Source: Nitratidesulfovibrio sp. SRB-5 (GTDB lineage Bacteria; Desulfobacterota; Desulfovibrionia; Desulfovibrionales; Desulfovibrionaceae). From it: a stretch of 64,000 nucleotides of DNA. Under the pieces are notes generated by a model. The model worked only from the letters and a program-made list of their open reading frames with translations. It was not told the DNA's origin and did no database searches. The DNA lies in assembly GCF_019931275.1 (NCBI RefSeq), contig NZ_JAIOTY010000004.1:58092-122091 (forward strand), in the 5' to 3' direction. The position numbers and the translations under genes are program-made. Of the stretch, positions 54,902 to 64,000 are shown piece after piece (the first letter of the stretch is position 1; the number at the start of each line of letters is the position of its first letter).

Positions 54902-56566
54902 CCCGTTGAGTATGTAATAGTAGTAGCGCACGCTTTCCACGAATGCCACGGCCTCGTAGCCACGACAGTACCCGTACCGGGTGCGGGCGTGGTAGCGGGG
55001 CCGCGCCAGTTTGGGAAAGGTGTCCTTCAGTTCGCGCCAGGTGCGGCCGGAGCCGCCAAGGTCCTGGTTCAGCCGGATGGCGTCGCGCAGGTGGCCCGGC
55101 CCCTGGTTGAAGGCCGCCAGGGTGAAGAACCAGCGGTCCCACGGTTGTAGGTCCAGGTCGTCCAGGCTGTCCCACAGCATGCGCAGGTAGCGCGCCCCGC
55201 CCCGGATGGACTGGCTGGGGTTCATGCGGTTGACCTTCAGCAGCAGGGCCGTGTTCTGGGTAAGCTGCATGATGCCGCGCACCCCGGTCTTGCTGCGGGC
55301 AGAGGCATCGAAGCGCGATTCCTGGAAGATCACGGCGGACAGCAGTAGCGGGTCGATGTTGCTCTGGGCCGCGGCGCGGCTGATGGCGGGGGCGTGGGCG
55401 GGCAGCTTTTCGGCCACCACGGTCATCAGGTCCATCAGGTCGAAGATGTCCGCATAGCCGGAGGCCCCGGTATAGTCGCCGTCTTCGGCCACGCCCAGCG
55501 ATTCCGGCAGAAAGCCGAAGTAGCGCTCGGTCAGGTCGTCCAGCAGGGTGTCTGCCGGGGCGGTGCGCTCACGCCAGAATTCGTCCAGCCTGGGGGCCAG
55601 GGTGGCGTCGTCGCCGCGCCAGTACCAGTGGTAGGACAGGGGCTTGCCCGTGACCCGGCCTGCCGCGGGTTCGGCCATGAAAGGCTGCCACAGTCGCCAC
55701 GAGTCGCCGTCTACCATGGCGTGGCGGGGGGCGTCGCCGGATGCGGCGTCCGCGGTGGATTCGCCGGGCAGAAGGGACGGACCGCCGGAAGGCGGCAGCA
55801 GCCCCTGCACGGGGGGTACAGCCGGTCCCGCCGAGGTCTCCCAGGTGGTCAGCAGCAGGGCAGAGCGCAGCCCGGTGGAGGTCTGGCCGTCCCGTGCGGC
55901 TTCGGCGGTGCCGGTATCGCGCAGTGCGGCGTGCACGGGCGCGGGCAGGTCCGGTTCCGACCAGCGCACCAGTACCGGGCGGGCATGGTCGTAGGCCGGT
56001 CCCGCCACCAGGTCGGTGAGGGGGATGGGGTCGGTGCCGGTGGCCAGGCGGGTCAGCAGCGCGGCCAGCGAAATGCCGGGCGCGGCGTCCGTGGCGCCCG
56101 TGGCGTGGGTTGCCGCAGCGGCAATGCCGGGTGTCCCAGACGTGCCGGATGCGCCAGACGCGCTGATGCCGGCCCCGCCATCGTGGCCGTCCCTTTCATT
56201 GCCGCCTGTTCCGCCTGTTCCGCCCGTTCCGCCTGTTCCGTGGGCTTCGGGCGCGGTGCCGAAGCCCACGGCCACGTCGGCGTAGCCGTCGGCCACCAGG
56301 CGCAGGGCCTCGTCGCGGTTGTCGGCCTTCACCCAGCGCAGCTCGTAGCCGTAGCGGGCGCAGAAGGCGGTCAGCAGTTCCTGTTCGAAGCCGGGGCCGT
56401 AGGGCGAAAGGCGCGTCAGCACCCGTTCGCGGGCAGGGGCGGCCACGCGCAGCACGTCGGAATCGCGCGGGGCGGGCAGCAGGATGAGCAGCAGCAGGAA
56501 CGCCTGGGCGATGGCAAGGCCGAACAGCGCAAAGCGTTCCCTGGTGGTGAAGATAGGATTGTGCAT
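54821..56566 (-). CDS. MltF-like membrane-bound lytic murein transglycosylase
   Basis: A 581-residue protein with an N-terminal membrane anchor (FGLAIAQAFLLLLILLPAP), a solute-binding-like domain (LRVAAPARERVL, then YADVAVGFGTAP) and a C-terminal SLT lytic transglycosylase domain. The catalytic Glu is in VIFQESRFDASARSKTGVRG near residue 420, followed by IMQLTQNTA and AAFNQGPGHLRDAI. The binding domain is interrupted at about 105-160 by a Gly/Thr/Ala-rich insertion with GTGG repeats. It cleaves peptidoglycan glycan strands in the periplasm. ATG 56566 is chosen because it precedes the anchor directly. Confidence 0.87.
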   Translation of the reverse strand: MHNPIFTTRERFALFGLAIAQAFLLLLILLPAPRDSDVLRVAAPARERVLTRLSPYGPGFEQELLTAFCARYGYELRWVKADNRDEALRLVADGYADVAVGFGTAPEAHGTGGTGGTGGTGGNERDGHDGGAGISASGASGTSGTPGIAAAATHATGATDAAPGISLAALLTRLATGTDPIPLTDLVAGPAYDHARPVLVRWSEPDLPAPVHAALRDTGTAEAARDGQTSTGLRSALLLTTWETSAGPAVPPVQGLLPPSGGPSLLPGESTADAASGDAPRHAMVDGDSWRLWQPFMAEPAAGRVTGKPLSYHWYWRGDDATLAPRLDEFWRERTAPADTLLDDLTERYFGFLPESLGVAEDGDYTGASGYADIFDLMDLMTVVAEKLPAHAPAISRAAAQSNIDPLLLSAVIFQESRFDASARSKTGVRGIMQLTQNTALLLKVNRMNPSQSIRGGARYLRMLWDSLDDLDLQPWDRWFFTLAAFNQGPGHLRDAIRLNQDLGGSGRTWRELKDTFPKLARPRYHARTRYGYCRGYEAVAFVESVRYYYYILNGLVALSRPEAEHLAPLLDAVPVRWPTV

Positions 56567-56947
56567 GCGGTACGGTGGGCCGACGGGTGGAGAGCAGCGA
56601 GGCGGAGAAGAGCGGGTGGCCGGATGCGCGGGTGGCCTGTGTCGAGGGGGAGCGGAAGGGGCGTTCGCCTGTGGCGGGCCGCGCTTCCGTGCGCGGGGGT
56701 GGCCGTCGGGCCGTGGGTTGTGCGGCGTTGCGCGGAGCGGCGCTGGTGCGCCGTTTTTCCGGTGGGCCTTGGCCCGCCGGCGGTTCCGGCATGTCCGCGT
56801 GCGGACGATTTTCTGCTGTCGGGGTCGTATCGGCAGCAGTTCCGTTGACTTCCAAGAAGTCACGGGATAAGACATGATGCCTTTTCTGCGCGCCTTCGGC
56901 AAGAGCCGGAGCCGCAGGGTGGCACTCAATGTCACAAGGAGTGGGAA

Positions 56948-58234
<1,287 letters not shown>

Positions 58235-58257
58235 CGCCCGGCTCGGAATATCCACTC

Positions 58258-58288
58258 GGAAGGGGCGGCTCGGGCCGCCCCTTTTTCA
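58258..58288 (+). terminator. intrinsic terminator of purA
   Basis: GGAAGGGGCGGC / GCCGCCCCTTTTTC: stem AGGGGCGGC with loop TCGG and complement GCCGCCCCT, then TTTTC. Confidence 0.92.
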
Positions 58289-58415
58289 TGACGGATGCGC
58301 AACCGGGCGCAACCGGGGGGAGCCGGGGCGCCAACAGGCATGGACGGCCCCCCGCGCCTTCGGGTAGCATGGCCCGGCAGTTCGGAACCCGCATCACCCT
58401 TGCATCGGAACCACC

Positions 58416-59381
58416 ATGGCCAACGACACCATCACTGCCCCCAAACGCGGTCGCGCCGCCGCAGCCGCAACGGATGCCCCGCCCGCGCCGCAGGACCCGC
58501 GCGAGGTTGTGGCCCCGCTGCTGGCCCCCCGGCATCAGCGCACCGTGGGCCATCTGCACGCGCTGGCCGCATCGCCGCCGCAGGTGGTGCTGGCAGAGGG
58601 GGGCACCGCGCCGGAACGCATGGCCCTGGCCCTGTACTGGGCGGCGCTGCTGAACTGCGAGGCCCCAGGCGATGGTCTGGACGATGCCCGTCCCTGCCTG
58701 GCCTGTCCGTCGTGCCTGCGCATGGCCGGGGGCGGCCACCGCGACCTCGTGGTGCTGGACGGCAACAAGCCCAGCGCCGAGGAAGGTTCCTTTTCCATAG
58801 AGAACGTGCGCGCGCTGCGCGGCCTTTTGGGCGAACCCCCGCGCGAGGGCCGCAGACGCGTGGTGGTGCTTGTGGATGCCCACACCCGCGTGGAGGCGGC
58901 CAACGGCCTGCTGAAGTCGCTGGAAGAACCCCGCCCCACCACCTGCTTCGTGCTGCTGGCCCCCCAGCGCGAACGGCTGCTGCCCACCCTGGTGTCGCGC
59001 AGCTTCGTGCTCACCCTGGCCTGGCCCACCGATGCGGCCCCGCCGCCCCCGGCGGTGCGCGACTGGCTGGACGCGCTGGTGGAATTCATCCAGACCGGCG
59101 GCGGCTGGATGGAACGCACCTCCCGCAAGGGCGATCTGGACGCCCCCCTTGCCGTCGCCGTGGTGCTGCATTGCCAGCGCGCCCTGGCCGACGTGCTGGC
59201 CGGGCGCGCCGCAGACCCTCTGGGCCGCCTGCTGGCGGAGCGCATGGACCTGGCCCGGCTGCGCCGTTGCGACGAGGCCCTGGCCGCCGCGCAGGAGGCC
59301 CTGTCCCTGAGCCCCAGCCCGGTGAACCCGGCCCTGGTCATGGACTGGCTGGCCACCCGGATGTTCCTGGGCGTGCGCTAG
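58416..59381 (+). CDS. holB: DNA polymerase III delta-prime subunit-like protein
   Basis: A 321-residue clamp-loader protein. VVLAEGGTAPERMALALYW replaces a Walker A motif, as in delta-prime subunits. The zinc-binding ARPCLACPSCLRMA near 92, the sensor region RRVVVLVDAHTRVEAANGLL near 147, LKSLEEPRPTTCFVLL and the arginine-finger-like LVSRSFVLTLAWP follow. It loads the beta clamp with DnaX and HolA. N-terminal 30 residues are Ala-rich. No ribosome-binding site of note. Confidence 0.85.
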   Translation: MANDTITAPKRGRAAAAATDAPPAPQDPREVVAPLLAPRHQRTVGHLHALAASPPQVVLAEGGTAPERMALALYWAALLNCEAPGDGLDDARPCLACPSCLRMAGGGHRDLVVLDGNKPSAEEGSFSIENVRALRGLLGEPPREGRRRVVVLVDAHTRVEAANGLLKSLEEPRPTTCFVLLAPQRERLLPTLVSRSFVLTLAWPTDAAPPPPAVRDWLDALVEFIQTGGGWMERTSRKGDLDAPLAVAVVLHCQRALADVLAGRAADPLGRLLAERMDLARLRRCDEALAAAQEALSLSPSPVNPALVMDWLATRMFLGVR

Positions 59382-59939
59382 GGGCGGGCTGTCCGCCCGT
59401 TCCCCCCTCCCCCCCCCCTCCCCATTGCCCCCCCGCGTCCATTTCGACTGAACTAGGCCGCGTTTCCGTGCCGGGCCGCGTTTCCGTGCCGGGTCGCGTT
59501 TCCGTCCCGGAGGCAGGCCGTGCTCGCCGCCACCGGCTGACCGCCCGCGCGTGGCCCCCGATGCGTGGCCCCCGATGCGAGGACCGGCCATGCGTGGACC
59601 GGACATGCGAGGACCGGACATGCGGCCCCGCGCCTGCGGCCTTCCCTTTTTCCGTCTTTTCCACGCTGCCGGGCCTTTCGGCGTGCCGCCACCCCGCCGC
59701 GCACGGCACCCGCCCGTCCAGCGTTGCCCCGACCGCCGCGCGCTGACGTTTGGTGTTTTCAGCTTTCCCTGCCCCGCCGTGCAGGGAAAAACCGCGCGGG
59801 CAGTCCGGGCAACAATCCGTAACGTAACAACTTTTTTTCCGAATTCCCGTGGGCGTCGGGCCGTGCGGCATTGCGCGCCCCCTGCCGAGCGTGTAGCATT
59901 CGGACAACGCACAGATAGACGCCGCGCCGGGGAGGCCGC
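59382..59939. repeat. gene-free stretch with two tandem-repeat patches
   Basis: At 59457-59512 the unit GCCGCGTTTCCGTGCCGG (with variants) is repeated about three times. At 59547-59630 a GCGTGGCCCCCGATGC / ACATGCGAGGACCGG pattern is repeated several times. No gene is seen. A C-rich run precedes them. It forms the upstream region of the response regulator gene. Confidence 0.6.
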
Positions 59940-60749
59940 ATGAACATGACCGCAGAAGCGCCGCGCACGGTGCTGATCATCGAGGACAGCAACGTGCAGT
60001 CCAAGATCATCCGCAAGCAGATTCAGGCGCTTACCCAGTTCGACACACTCATTGCCCACACCATGCAGGATGCCGAGGCCCTGCTGCGCGACCATGGCCA
60101 GCAGATCTTCATCGCCATCATCGACCTGAACCTGCCCGATGCCCCCGACGGCGAGGCCGTGGACCTGTGCCTGGCCTGGAAGGTGCCGTCCATCGTGCTG
60201 ACCGCCACCTTCAACGACGAAATCCGTCGCCGGTTCATCGAGCGGCGCGTGGTGGACTATTTCTTCAAGGGATCCATCCAGGACATGGATCCCATGGTGG
60301 CCAGCCTGGAGCGGGTGTTCAAGAACCAGTTCATCACCGTGCTGGTGGTGGACGATTCGCGCACCCAGCGCGCACAGATCAAGAAGCTGCTGGAAGTGCA
60401 GCGCTTTCGCGTGCTGGAGGCCGGGGACGGCGTGGAAGCGCTGGCCGTGTTCGAACAGAACCCGCATACCCGCCTGGTGATTACCGACTACCAGATGCCC
60501 AACATGGACGGCATCGAACTGGTGCGCGAACTGCGTGGCCGCCACAAGATGGACCGCGTGGCCATCATCGGGGTGTCTTCGGTGGGGTCCGGCCCGCTTA
60601 CCGCCCAGTTTCTCAAGAACGGTTCCAACGATTTTCTCACCAAGCCCTTCGAGGTCGAGGAGTTCTACTGGCGCGTCAACCACAACATGGACGTGCTGGA
60701 CATGATCTGCGACCTCAAGTCGTGCATGGAGACGCTGGAAACGCGCTGA
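59940..60749 (+). CDS. response regulator with two receiver domains
   Basis: A 269-residue protein made of two CheY-like receivers and nothing else. The first (about 10-125) has VLIIEDSNVQSK and phospho-acceptor region IAIIDLNLPDAP. The second (about 133-260) has VLVVDDSRTQR, acceptor Asp in VITDYQMPNMDG, then the Lys of FLTKPFEVEEF. No output domain or effector motif is seen, so it may work as a phosphorelay intermediate or by protein contacts. ATG 59940 has GGGGAGG a few bases upstream. No adjacent histidine kinase. Confidence 0.92.
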   Translation: MNMTAEAPRTVLIIEDSNVQSKIIRKQIQALTQFDTLIAHTMQDAEALLRDHGQQIFIAIIDLNLPDAPDGEAVDLCLAWKVPSIVLTATFNDEIRRRFIERRVVDYFFKGSIQDMDPMVASLERVFKNQFITVLVVDDSRTQRAQIKKLLEVQRFRVLEAGDGVEALAVFEQNPHTRLVITDYQMPNMDGIELVRELRGRHKMDRVAIIGVSSVGSGPLTAQFLKNGSNDFLTKPFEVEEFYWRVNHNMDVLDMICDLKSCMETLETR

Positions 60750-60894
60750 GCCGTCTGTCCCGCCCGTGCTGCCCGTCCTGTCCGTCCTCCTGTGCTGACG
60801 GTCCCGCGTCCTGATTGGCCCCGTGGCCGGACGCCCCGGTTGATACAGGCGGGGGGCGCGCCGGTGGGGCGGCCTTCGGGGCAGGGAGGATGCC

Positions 60895-62379
60895 ATGGCG
60901 TCGCAGAATGCAAACCCGCCGCTGGCCTTTTCGTCGGTGGTGGACCCCCGCCGCGTGGTGGGCATGCACGGCGGATCCGCTGTTCATCCGGCACCGGGCG
61001 CAAGGCCGGGCCGTGGGCCGGTGCTGTACTGGATGCACCGCGAGCACCGCGCACGGGACAACTGGGCGCTGCTGCATGCCCATGCCGAGGCCGCCCGGCT
61101 GGGTGCGCCGCTGGCCGTGGTGTGGTGCCTGGCAAACAGCTTTCTGGGCGCCACCATCCGGCAGTTCGGCTTTCTGCTGCGCGGGATGGAGGAAACCCAG
61201 CACCATCTGGCGGCGTCGGGCATCCCCCTTGTGGTGCTGCGCGGCAACCCGCCGGAAGAAGTGGTGCGGTACGCCCGTTCGGCAAATGCCGCGCTGGTGG
61301 TCACCGACTTCGACGTGCTGCGGCTGAAACGGACGTGGCTGGCATCCGCCACGCGGGGGCTGGCCGGGGTCTGCCCCCTGCACGAGGTGGATGGCCGCAA
61401 CGTGGTGCCCTGCCGGGGCGCCTCGCCCAAGCGCGAATACGCGGCCCGCACCCTGCGCCCGAAAATCCACCGCCTGCTGCCGGAATTCCTGACCCCCATC
61501 CCCGCGTTGCCATCCGCGTCTTCCGTGTCTGGCGCATCCTCCGTGCCCGTTCCCGACGTGGACTGGGCATCCCTGCGCGACAATCTTGCCGTGGACCGCA
61601 CCGTGGCCGAGGTGGGCCCGCTGCCGGGCATGCCGGACATCACGCCCGGAGAGGACGCCGCCCGCGTCGCCCTGGGCGATTTCATCCGGGCCCGCCTGCA
61701 CCGCTACCACCTGCGCAATGATCCCAATGCCCATGGCGTGTCCGGCCTGTCGCCGTACCTGCACTTCGGCATGCTGTCCGCCCAGCGGGCCGCGCTGGCG
61801 GCCCAGGCCCATGGAGAGGCGCCGGACGATTGCCGCGCCTCGTTTCTGGAAGAACTGATCGTGCGGCGCGAACTGGCCGACAATTTCTGCCTGCACGCGC
61901 AGGACTACGACGCCGTCACCTGCTTTCCCGACTGGGCGTTGGCCACCCTGGACAAGCACCGCCACGACCCGCGCCCGGCCCTGTACGACGAGGCCCAACT
62001 GGCCGCCGCGCGCACGGCGGACCCGCTGTGGAACGCGGCCCAGACCGAGATGGTGTTCGCCGGGCGCATGCACGGCTACCTGCGCATGTACTGGGCCAAG
62101 CAGATACTGCTGTGGTCGCCCACGCCTGAAGACGCCGTGCGCACTGCCGTGGCCCTGAATGACCGCTACTTTCTGGATGGCCGCGACAGCAACGGCTACA
62201 CCGGCATCGCATGGTCCATGGGAGGGGTGCATGACAGGCCGTGGGGCGAACGGCCCGTGCAGGGCACCATCCGTTCCATGACCTACAACGGGGCGCGCTC
62301 CAAGTTCGACGTGGGCGCGTACATCCGGCGCATGCAGGCGCTGCGCGGCGGCGAGGGGGAGCAGGGCACGCTGTTCTGA
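60895..62379 (+). CDS. class II DNA photolyase
   Basis: A 494-residue FAD-dependent photolyase splitting cyclobutane pyrimidine dimers with blue light. Features of class II: RRVVGMHG, GPVLYWMHREHRARDNWALL at the start, FLEELIVRRELADNF near 320, HGYLRMYWAKQILLWS near 398 and the C-terminal NDRYFLDGRDSNGYTGIAWS with the AWSMGGVHDRPW block. An Ala/Ser-rich linker lies at about 205-220. ATG 60895 follows GGGAGG. It stands alone between the response regulator and a terminator. Confidence 0.93.
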   Translation: MASQNANPPLAFSSVVDPRRVVGMHGGSAVHPAPGARPGRGPVLYWMHREHRARDNWALLHAHAEAARLGAPLAVVWCLANSFLGATIRQFGFLLRGMEETQHHLAASGIPLVVLRGNPPEEVVRYARSANAALVVTDFDVLRLKRTWLASATRGLAGVCPLHEVDGRNVVPCRGASPKREYAARTLRPKIHRLLPEFLTPIPALPSASSVSGASSVPVPDVDWASLRDNLAVDRTVAEVGPLPGMPDITPGEDAARVALGDFIRARLHRYHLRNDPNAHGVSGLSPYLHFGMLSAQRAALAAQAHGEAPDDCRASFLEELIVRRELADNFCLHAQDYDAVTCFPDWALATLDKHRHDPRPALYDEAQLAAARTADPLWNAAQTEMVFAGRMHGYLRMYWAKQILLWSPTPEDAVRTAVALNDRYFLDGRDSNGYTGIAWSMGGVHDRPWGERPVQGTIRSMTYNGARSKFDVGAYIRRMQALRGGEGEQGTLF

Positions 62380-62423
62380 GCAGAACGCGAAAAGGGCCTG
62401 TCATTTCCGGATGGGGCAGGCAG

Positions 62424-62464
62424 AAACGGTGGGGCGCACCATGGTGGTGCGCCCCGCCGTTTTT
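62424..62464 (+). terminator. intrinsic terminator after photolyase gene
   Basis: AACGGTGGGGCGCACCA pairs with TGGTGCGCCCCGCCGTT around TGG-like loop bases, followed by TTTTTC. The left side has AAA, so it may also serve the convergent DUF4911 gene. Confidence 0.92.
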
Positions 62465-62550
62465 CATGTGTCGTGGTGCAAGGGGGGGCGCGTCGAGGGG
62501 CAGCTTCGGCAGCTTTGGCTGTCCCGTTGCGCCTGTCCTGTTCCCCGGTC

Positions 62551-62961
62551 TTATCCGGCCGATGTGGCCCGCGCGCGCAACGGAGATTCGAAGACCGTGA
62601 AGGGAATGGTGGCGCGCATGCCCTCCAGGAAGGCGCGCATTTCCCGTTCCTGATGGGGCGAGAACACGATCTTGAGCACCGCGTCCGCGCCGGGGGCGGT
62701 GGAACCCTTGCCCGTGCCGCCGGGGGCGCCGCCTTCCGTGCCGCACCGGTTCCGCGCCGCGCCGTTGTCTTCCGCAGTATTGTCGTTCGTGCCGCCCCCG
62801 ACCCCGCGATCAAGCACGGTCATGTAGCCCAGGTTGTCCTGCGCCTCCAGCAGAAAGCGGAACATGGCGATGTGCCGGGGCGCGATGCGCGCGTACAGCC
62901 ACGACGATTCATGCGGCGGCGGCAGCGGCGGGGATGGCTTGCGGGGGCGTTTGCGGGCCAC
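62551..62961 (-). CDS. DUF4911-like protein
   Basis: A 136-residue protein resembling DUF4911 proteins: SWLYARIAPRHIAMFRFLLEA then DNLGYMTVLDR, and after a Gly/Thr/Asn-rich linker (about 65-95) AVLKIVFSPHQEREMRAFLEG. The reference family has the same two halves without so long a linker. GTG 62961 is chosen because AGGAGA lies just before it and the upstream part is Pro/Arg-rich shadow. The function is unknown. Confidence 0.65.
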   Translation of the reverse strand: MARKRPRKPSPPLPPPHESSWLYARIAPRHIAMFRFLLEAQDNLGYMTVLDRGVGGGTNDNTAEDNGAARNRCGTEGGAPGGTGKGSTAPGADAVLKIVFSPHQEREMRAFLEGMRATIPFTVFESPLRARATSAG

Positions 62962-63120
62962 GGGGTCTCCTGCGGGTGGCGGTAGTGGCGGCGTGCGGGC
63001 ATGTCGGGACATGCGGGACGCATCGGCCGCGCGAAGCTGGCGGGGCCTGTGCGATTCGCGGGGTGCCGGTACGGGGGAGGTGCCCCGGCATGGCCGCCGT
63101 GTCAAGGAGAAGGGCATAGG

Positions 63121-63179
63121 CAAACTGTCGGACCATCAGACGGATACCCGGAGACTGTATGGAGGCCCGGACAGTTTGC
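63121..63179. promoter_or_regulatory. inverted repeat upstream of sulfoacetaldehyde acetyltransferase gene
   Basis: CAAACTGTCGG and CCGGACAGTTTG form an imperfect ten-base inverted repeat spaced by about 36 bases, in an intergenic gap of 413 bases. AT-rich sequence (TTTTTTAAATAGTATTTG) follows at about 63210. It could be an operator and promoter, or a structured leader for the next gene. Confidence 0.4.
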
Positions 63180-63374
63180 GCGCGGGAGATGTCTGGAGCG
63201 GGTCGCATTTTTTTAAATAGTATTTGTTCTTAGGGCATTGGGTGTGAAGTGCGCGGCAGGATCATATTTTGCTAGGCGGGGTGTCGCACTGGCTCCACCC
63301 GCACGTCGGGATGGAAGGATGTCTACCGGCCAGACATCCGACAGCGCGCATTTCATACTTTCAAGGAGCACATC

Positions 63375-64000
63375 ATGCCCAAGATGACCCCCAGTGAAGC
63401 AATGGCTGAAGTCCTCGTGCAGGAAGGCGTCACGCACGTCAGCGGCATTCTCGGGTCGGCCTTCATGGATCTGCTGGACCTGTTTCCCGCCGCGGGCATC
63501 GATTTCATTTCGGTGCGCCACGAACAGACCGCGGGCCACATGGAGGACGCCTTTACCAGAATGACGGGAAGGGCGGGTGTCTGCATCGGCCAGAACGGCC
63601 CCGGCATTACCAACTACGTCACGGCGGTGGCCACGGCCAACATGGCTCACACGCCCATGGTCGTCCTGTCTCCCAGCGCGGGCAGCATCTCGGTGGGTTG
63701 GGACGGCTTTCAGGAATGCGACACCTGGAATCTGTTCAAGCCCATCACCAAGGCATCGCTGCGCGTGCCGCACCCCAAGCGCGCTGCCGACATCCTGCGC
63801 ACCGCCTTCCGTATAGCCTATGCCGAACGCGGCCCGGTGCTGGTGGATATCCCGCGCGACTACTTCTACGGTGAACTGGACGAGGACATCCTGGCCCCGT
63901 CGCAGTACCGCGTGGCCCCCGGCGGCATCGGCAATCCGGAACAGTTCCGCGAGGCGGTGGAAGTGCTGAAGTCTGCCAAGCGCCCGGTCATCGTCTCCGG
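63375..64000 (+). CDS. xsc: sulfoacetaldehyde acetyltransferase (3' end outside window)
   Basis: The first 208 residues of a thiamine-diphosphate enzyme. The N-terminal domain matches Xsc closely: [42 protein letters not shown] with the cofactor Glu, [20 protein letters not shown], then [15 protein letters not shown] and [19 protein letters not shown]. Xsc converts sulfoacetaldehyde plus phosphate to acetyl phosphate and sulfite, the key step of taurine and isethionate dissimilation. In a sulfite-reducing anaerobe the sulfite can feed respiration. ATG 63375 has AAGGAG. A related acetolactate synthase is an alternative but the GSAFMD and GWDGFQE blocks favour Xsc. Confidence 0.88.
   Translation, partial: MPKMTPSEAMAEVLVQEGVTHVSGILGSAFMDLLDLFPAAGIDFISVRHEQTAGHMEDAFTRMTGRAGVCIGQNGPGITNYVTAVATANMAHTPMVVLSPSAGSISVGWDGFQECDTWNLFKPITKASLRVPHPKRAADILRTAFRIAYAERGPVLVDIPRDYFYGELDEDILAPSQYRVAPGGIGNPEQFREAVEVLKSAKRPVIVS

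Overview
The window is GC-rich DNA of a Desulfovibrio/Nitratidesulfovibrio-type sulfate reducer. This is inferred from the very high GC third-position bias of the core genes, the separate IMP cyclohydrolase and AICAR formyltransferase genes, a tungsten-type aldehyde:ferredoxin oxidoreductase, a CoA-disulfide-reductase-like/rhodanese protein and a sulfoacetaldehyde acetyltransferase. Species is not determined.

Bases 1-14890 are accessory DNA that ends at a tRNA-Leu(UAA) gene on the minus strand. Bases 1-9789 hold a tightly coupled plus-strand operon: the C-terminal part of a DUF499/BrxC-like ATPase, a PglZ-domain protein, a large zinc-ribbon-rich DUF1156 adenine methylase, a small unrecognised protein and an SNF2-type helicase. 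All four junctions overlap. This is a BREX-related (closest to type 3) anti-phage locus with an unusual gene order. Between 9930 and 10703 lie remnants of an IS3-family element with its transposase halves in opposite orientations. Bases 10729-13339 carry a minus-strand operon of an AlpA-like small DNA-binding protein, a YfjI-like DUF3987 protein and a YfjJ-like (inovirus Gp2) protein, the replication/excision core of CP4-57/P4-like satellites. A divergent, AT-rich gene for an unrecognised 442-residue protein (13475-14803) sits against the tRNA. No integrase is visible.

From 14980 on the window is core chromosome. The plus-strand run 16418-36659 contains a tautomerase, an alkaline-phosphatase-superfamily enzyme, a UvrD/PcrA helicase, ThiL, a TrmO/class II aldolase fusion, HisI-HisG, AroE, a polysaccharide deacetylase, the spermidine/putrescine ABC transporter PotABCD, and an aldehyde:ferredoxin oxidoreductase followed by two ubiquitin-like sulfur-carrier proteins and an E1-like activating enzyme. 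From 36755 to 56566 most genes are on the minus strand: a family 2 glycosyltransferase, a CoA-disulfide-reductase/rhodanese protein, HflX, PurH (cyclohydrolase half), ThrC, PlsY, an RNase II/R-type exoribonuclease, the AICAR formyltransferase half of PurH and an MltF-like lytic transglycosylase. An AraC-Ogt fusion and an EamA transporter are on the plus strand there. From 56948 onward are PurA, a DNA polymerase III delta-prime subunit, a double-receiver response regulator, a class II photolyase, a DUF4911 protein and the start of a sulfoacetaldehyde acetyltransferase gene that runs off the window.

Intergenic space is rich in structure. One family of large hairpins recurs at four sites (22376, 25176, 27497, 52768), there is a separate 119-base palindrome at 52504, and there are several patches of degenerate tandem repeats. 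A 1.4 kb gene-free stretch at 43352-44750 contains several hairpins. Many core enzymes carry Ala/Pro/Gly-rich insertions, which looks like a lineage trait.
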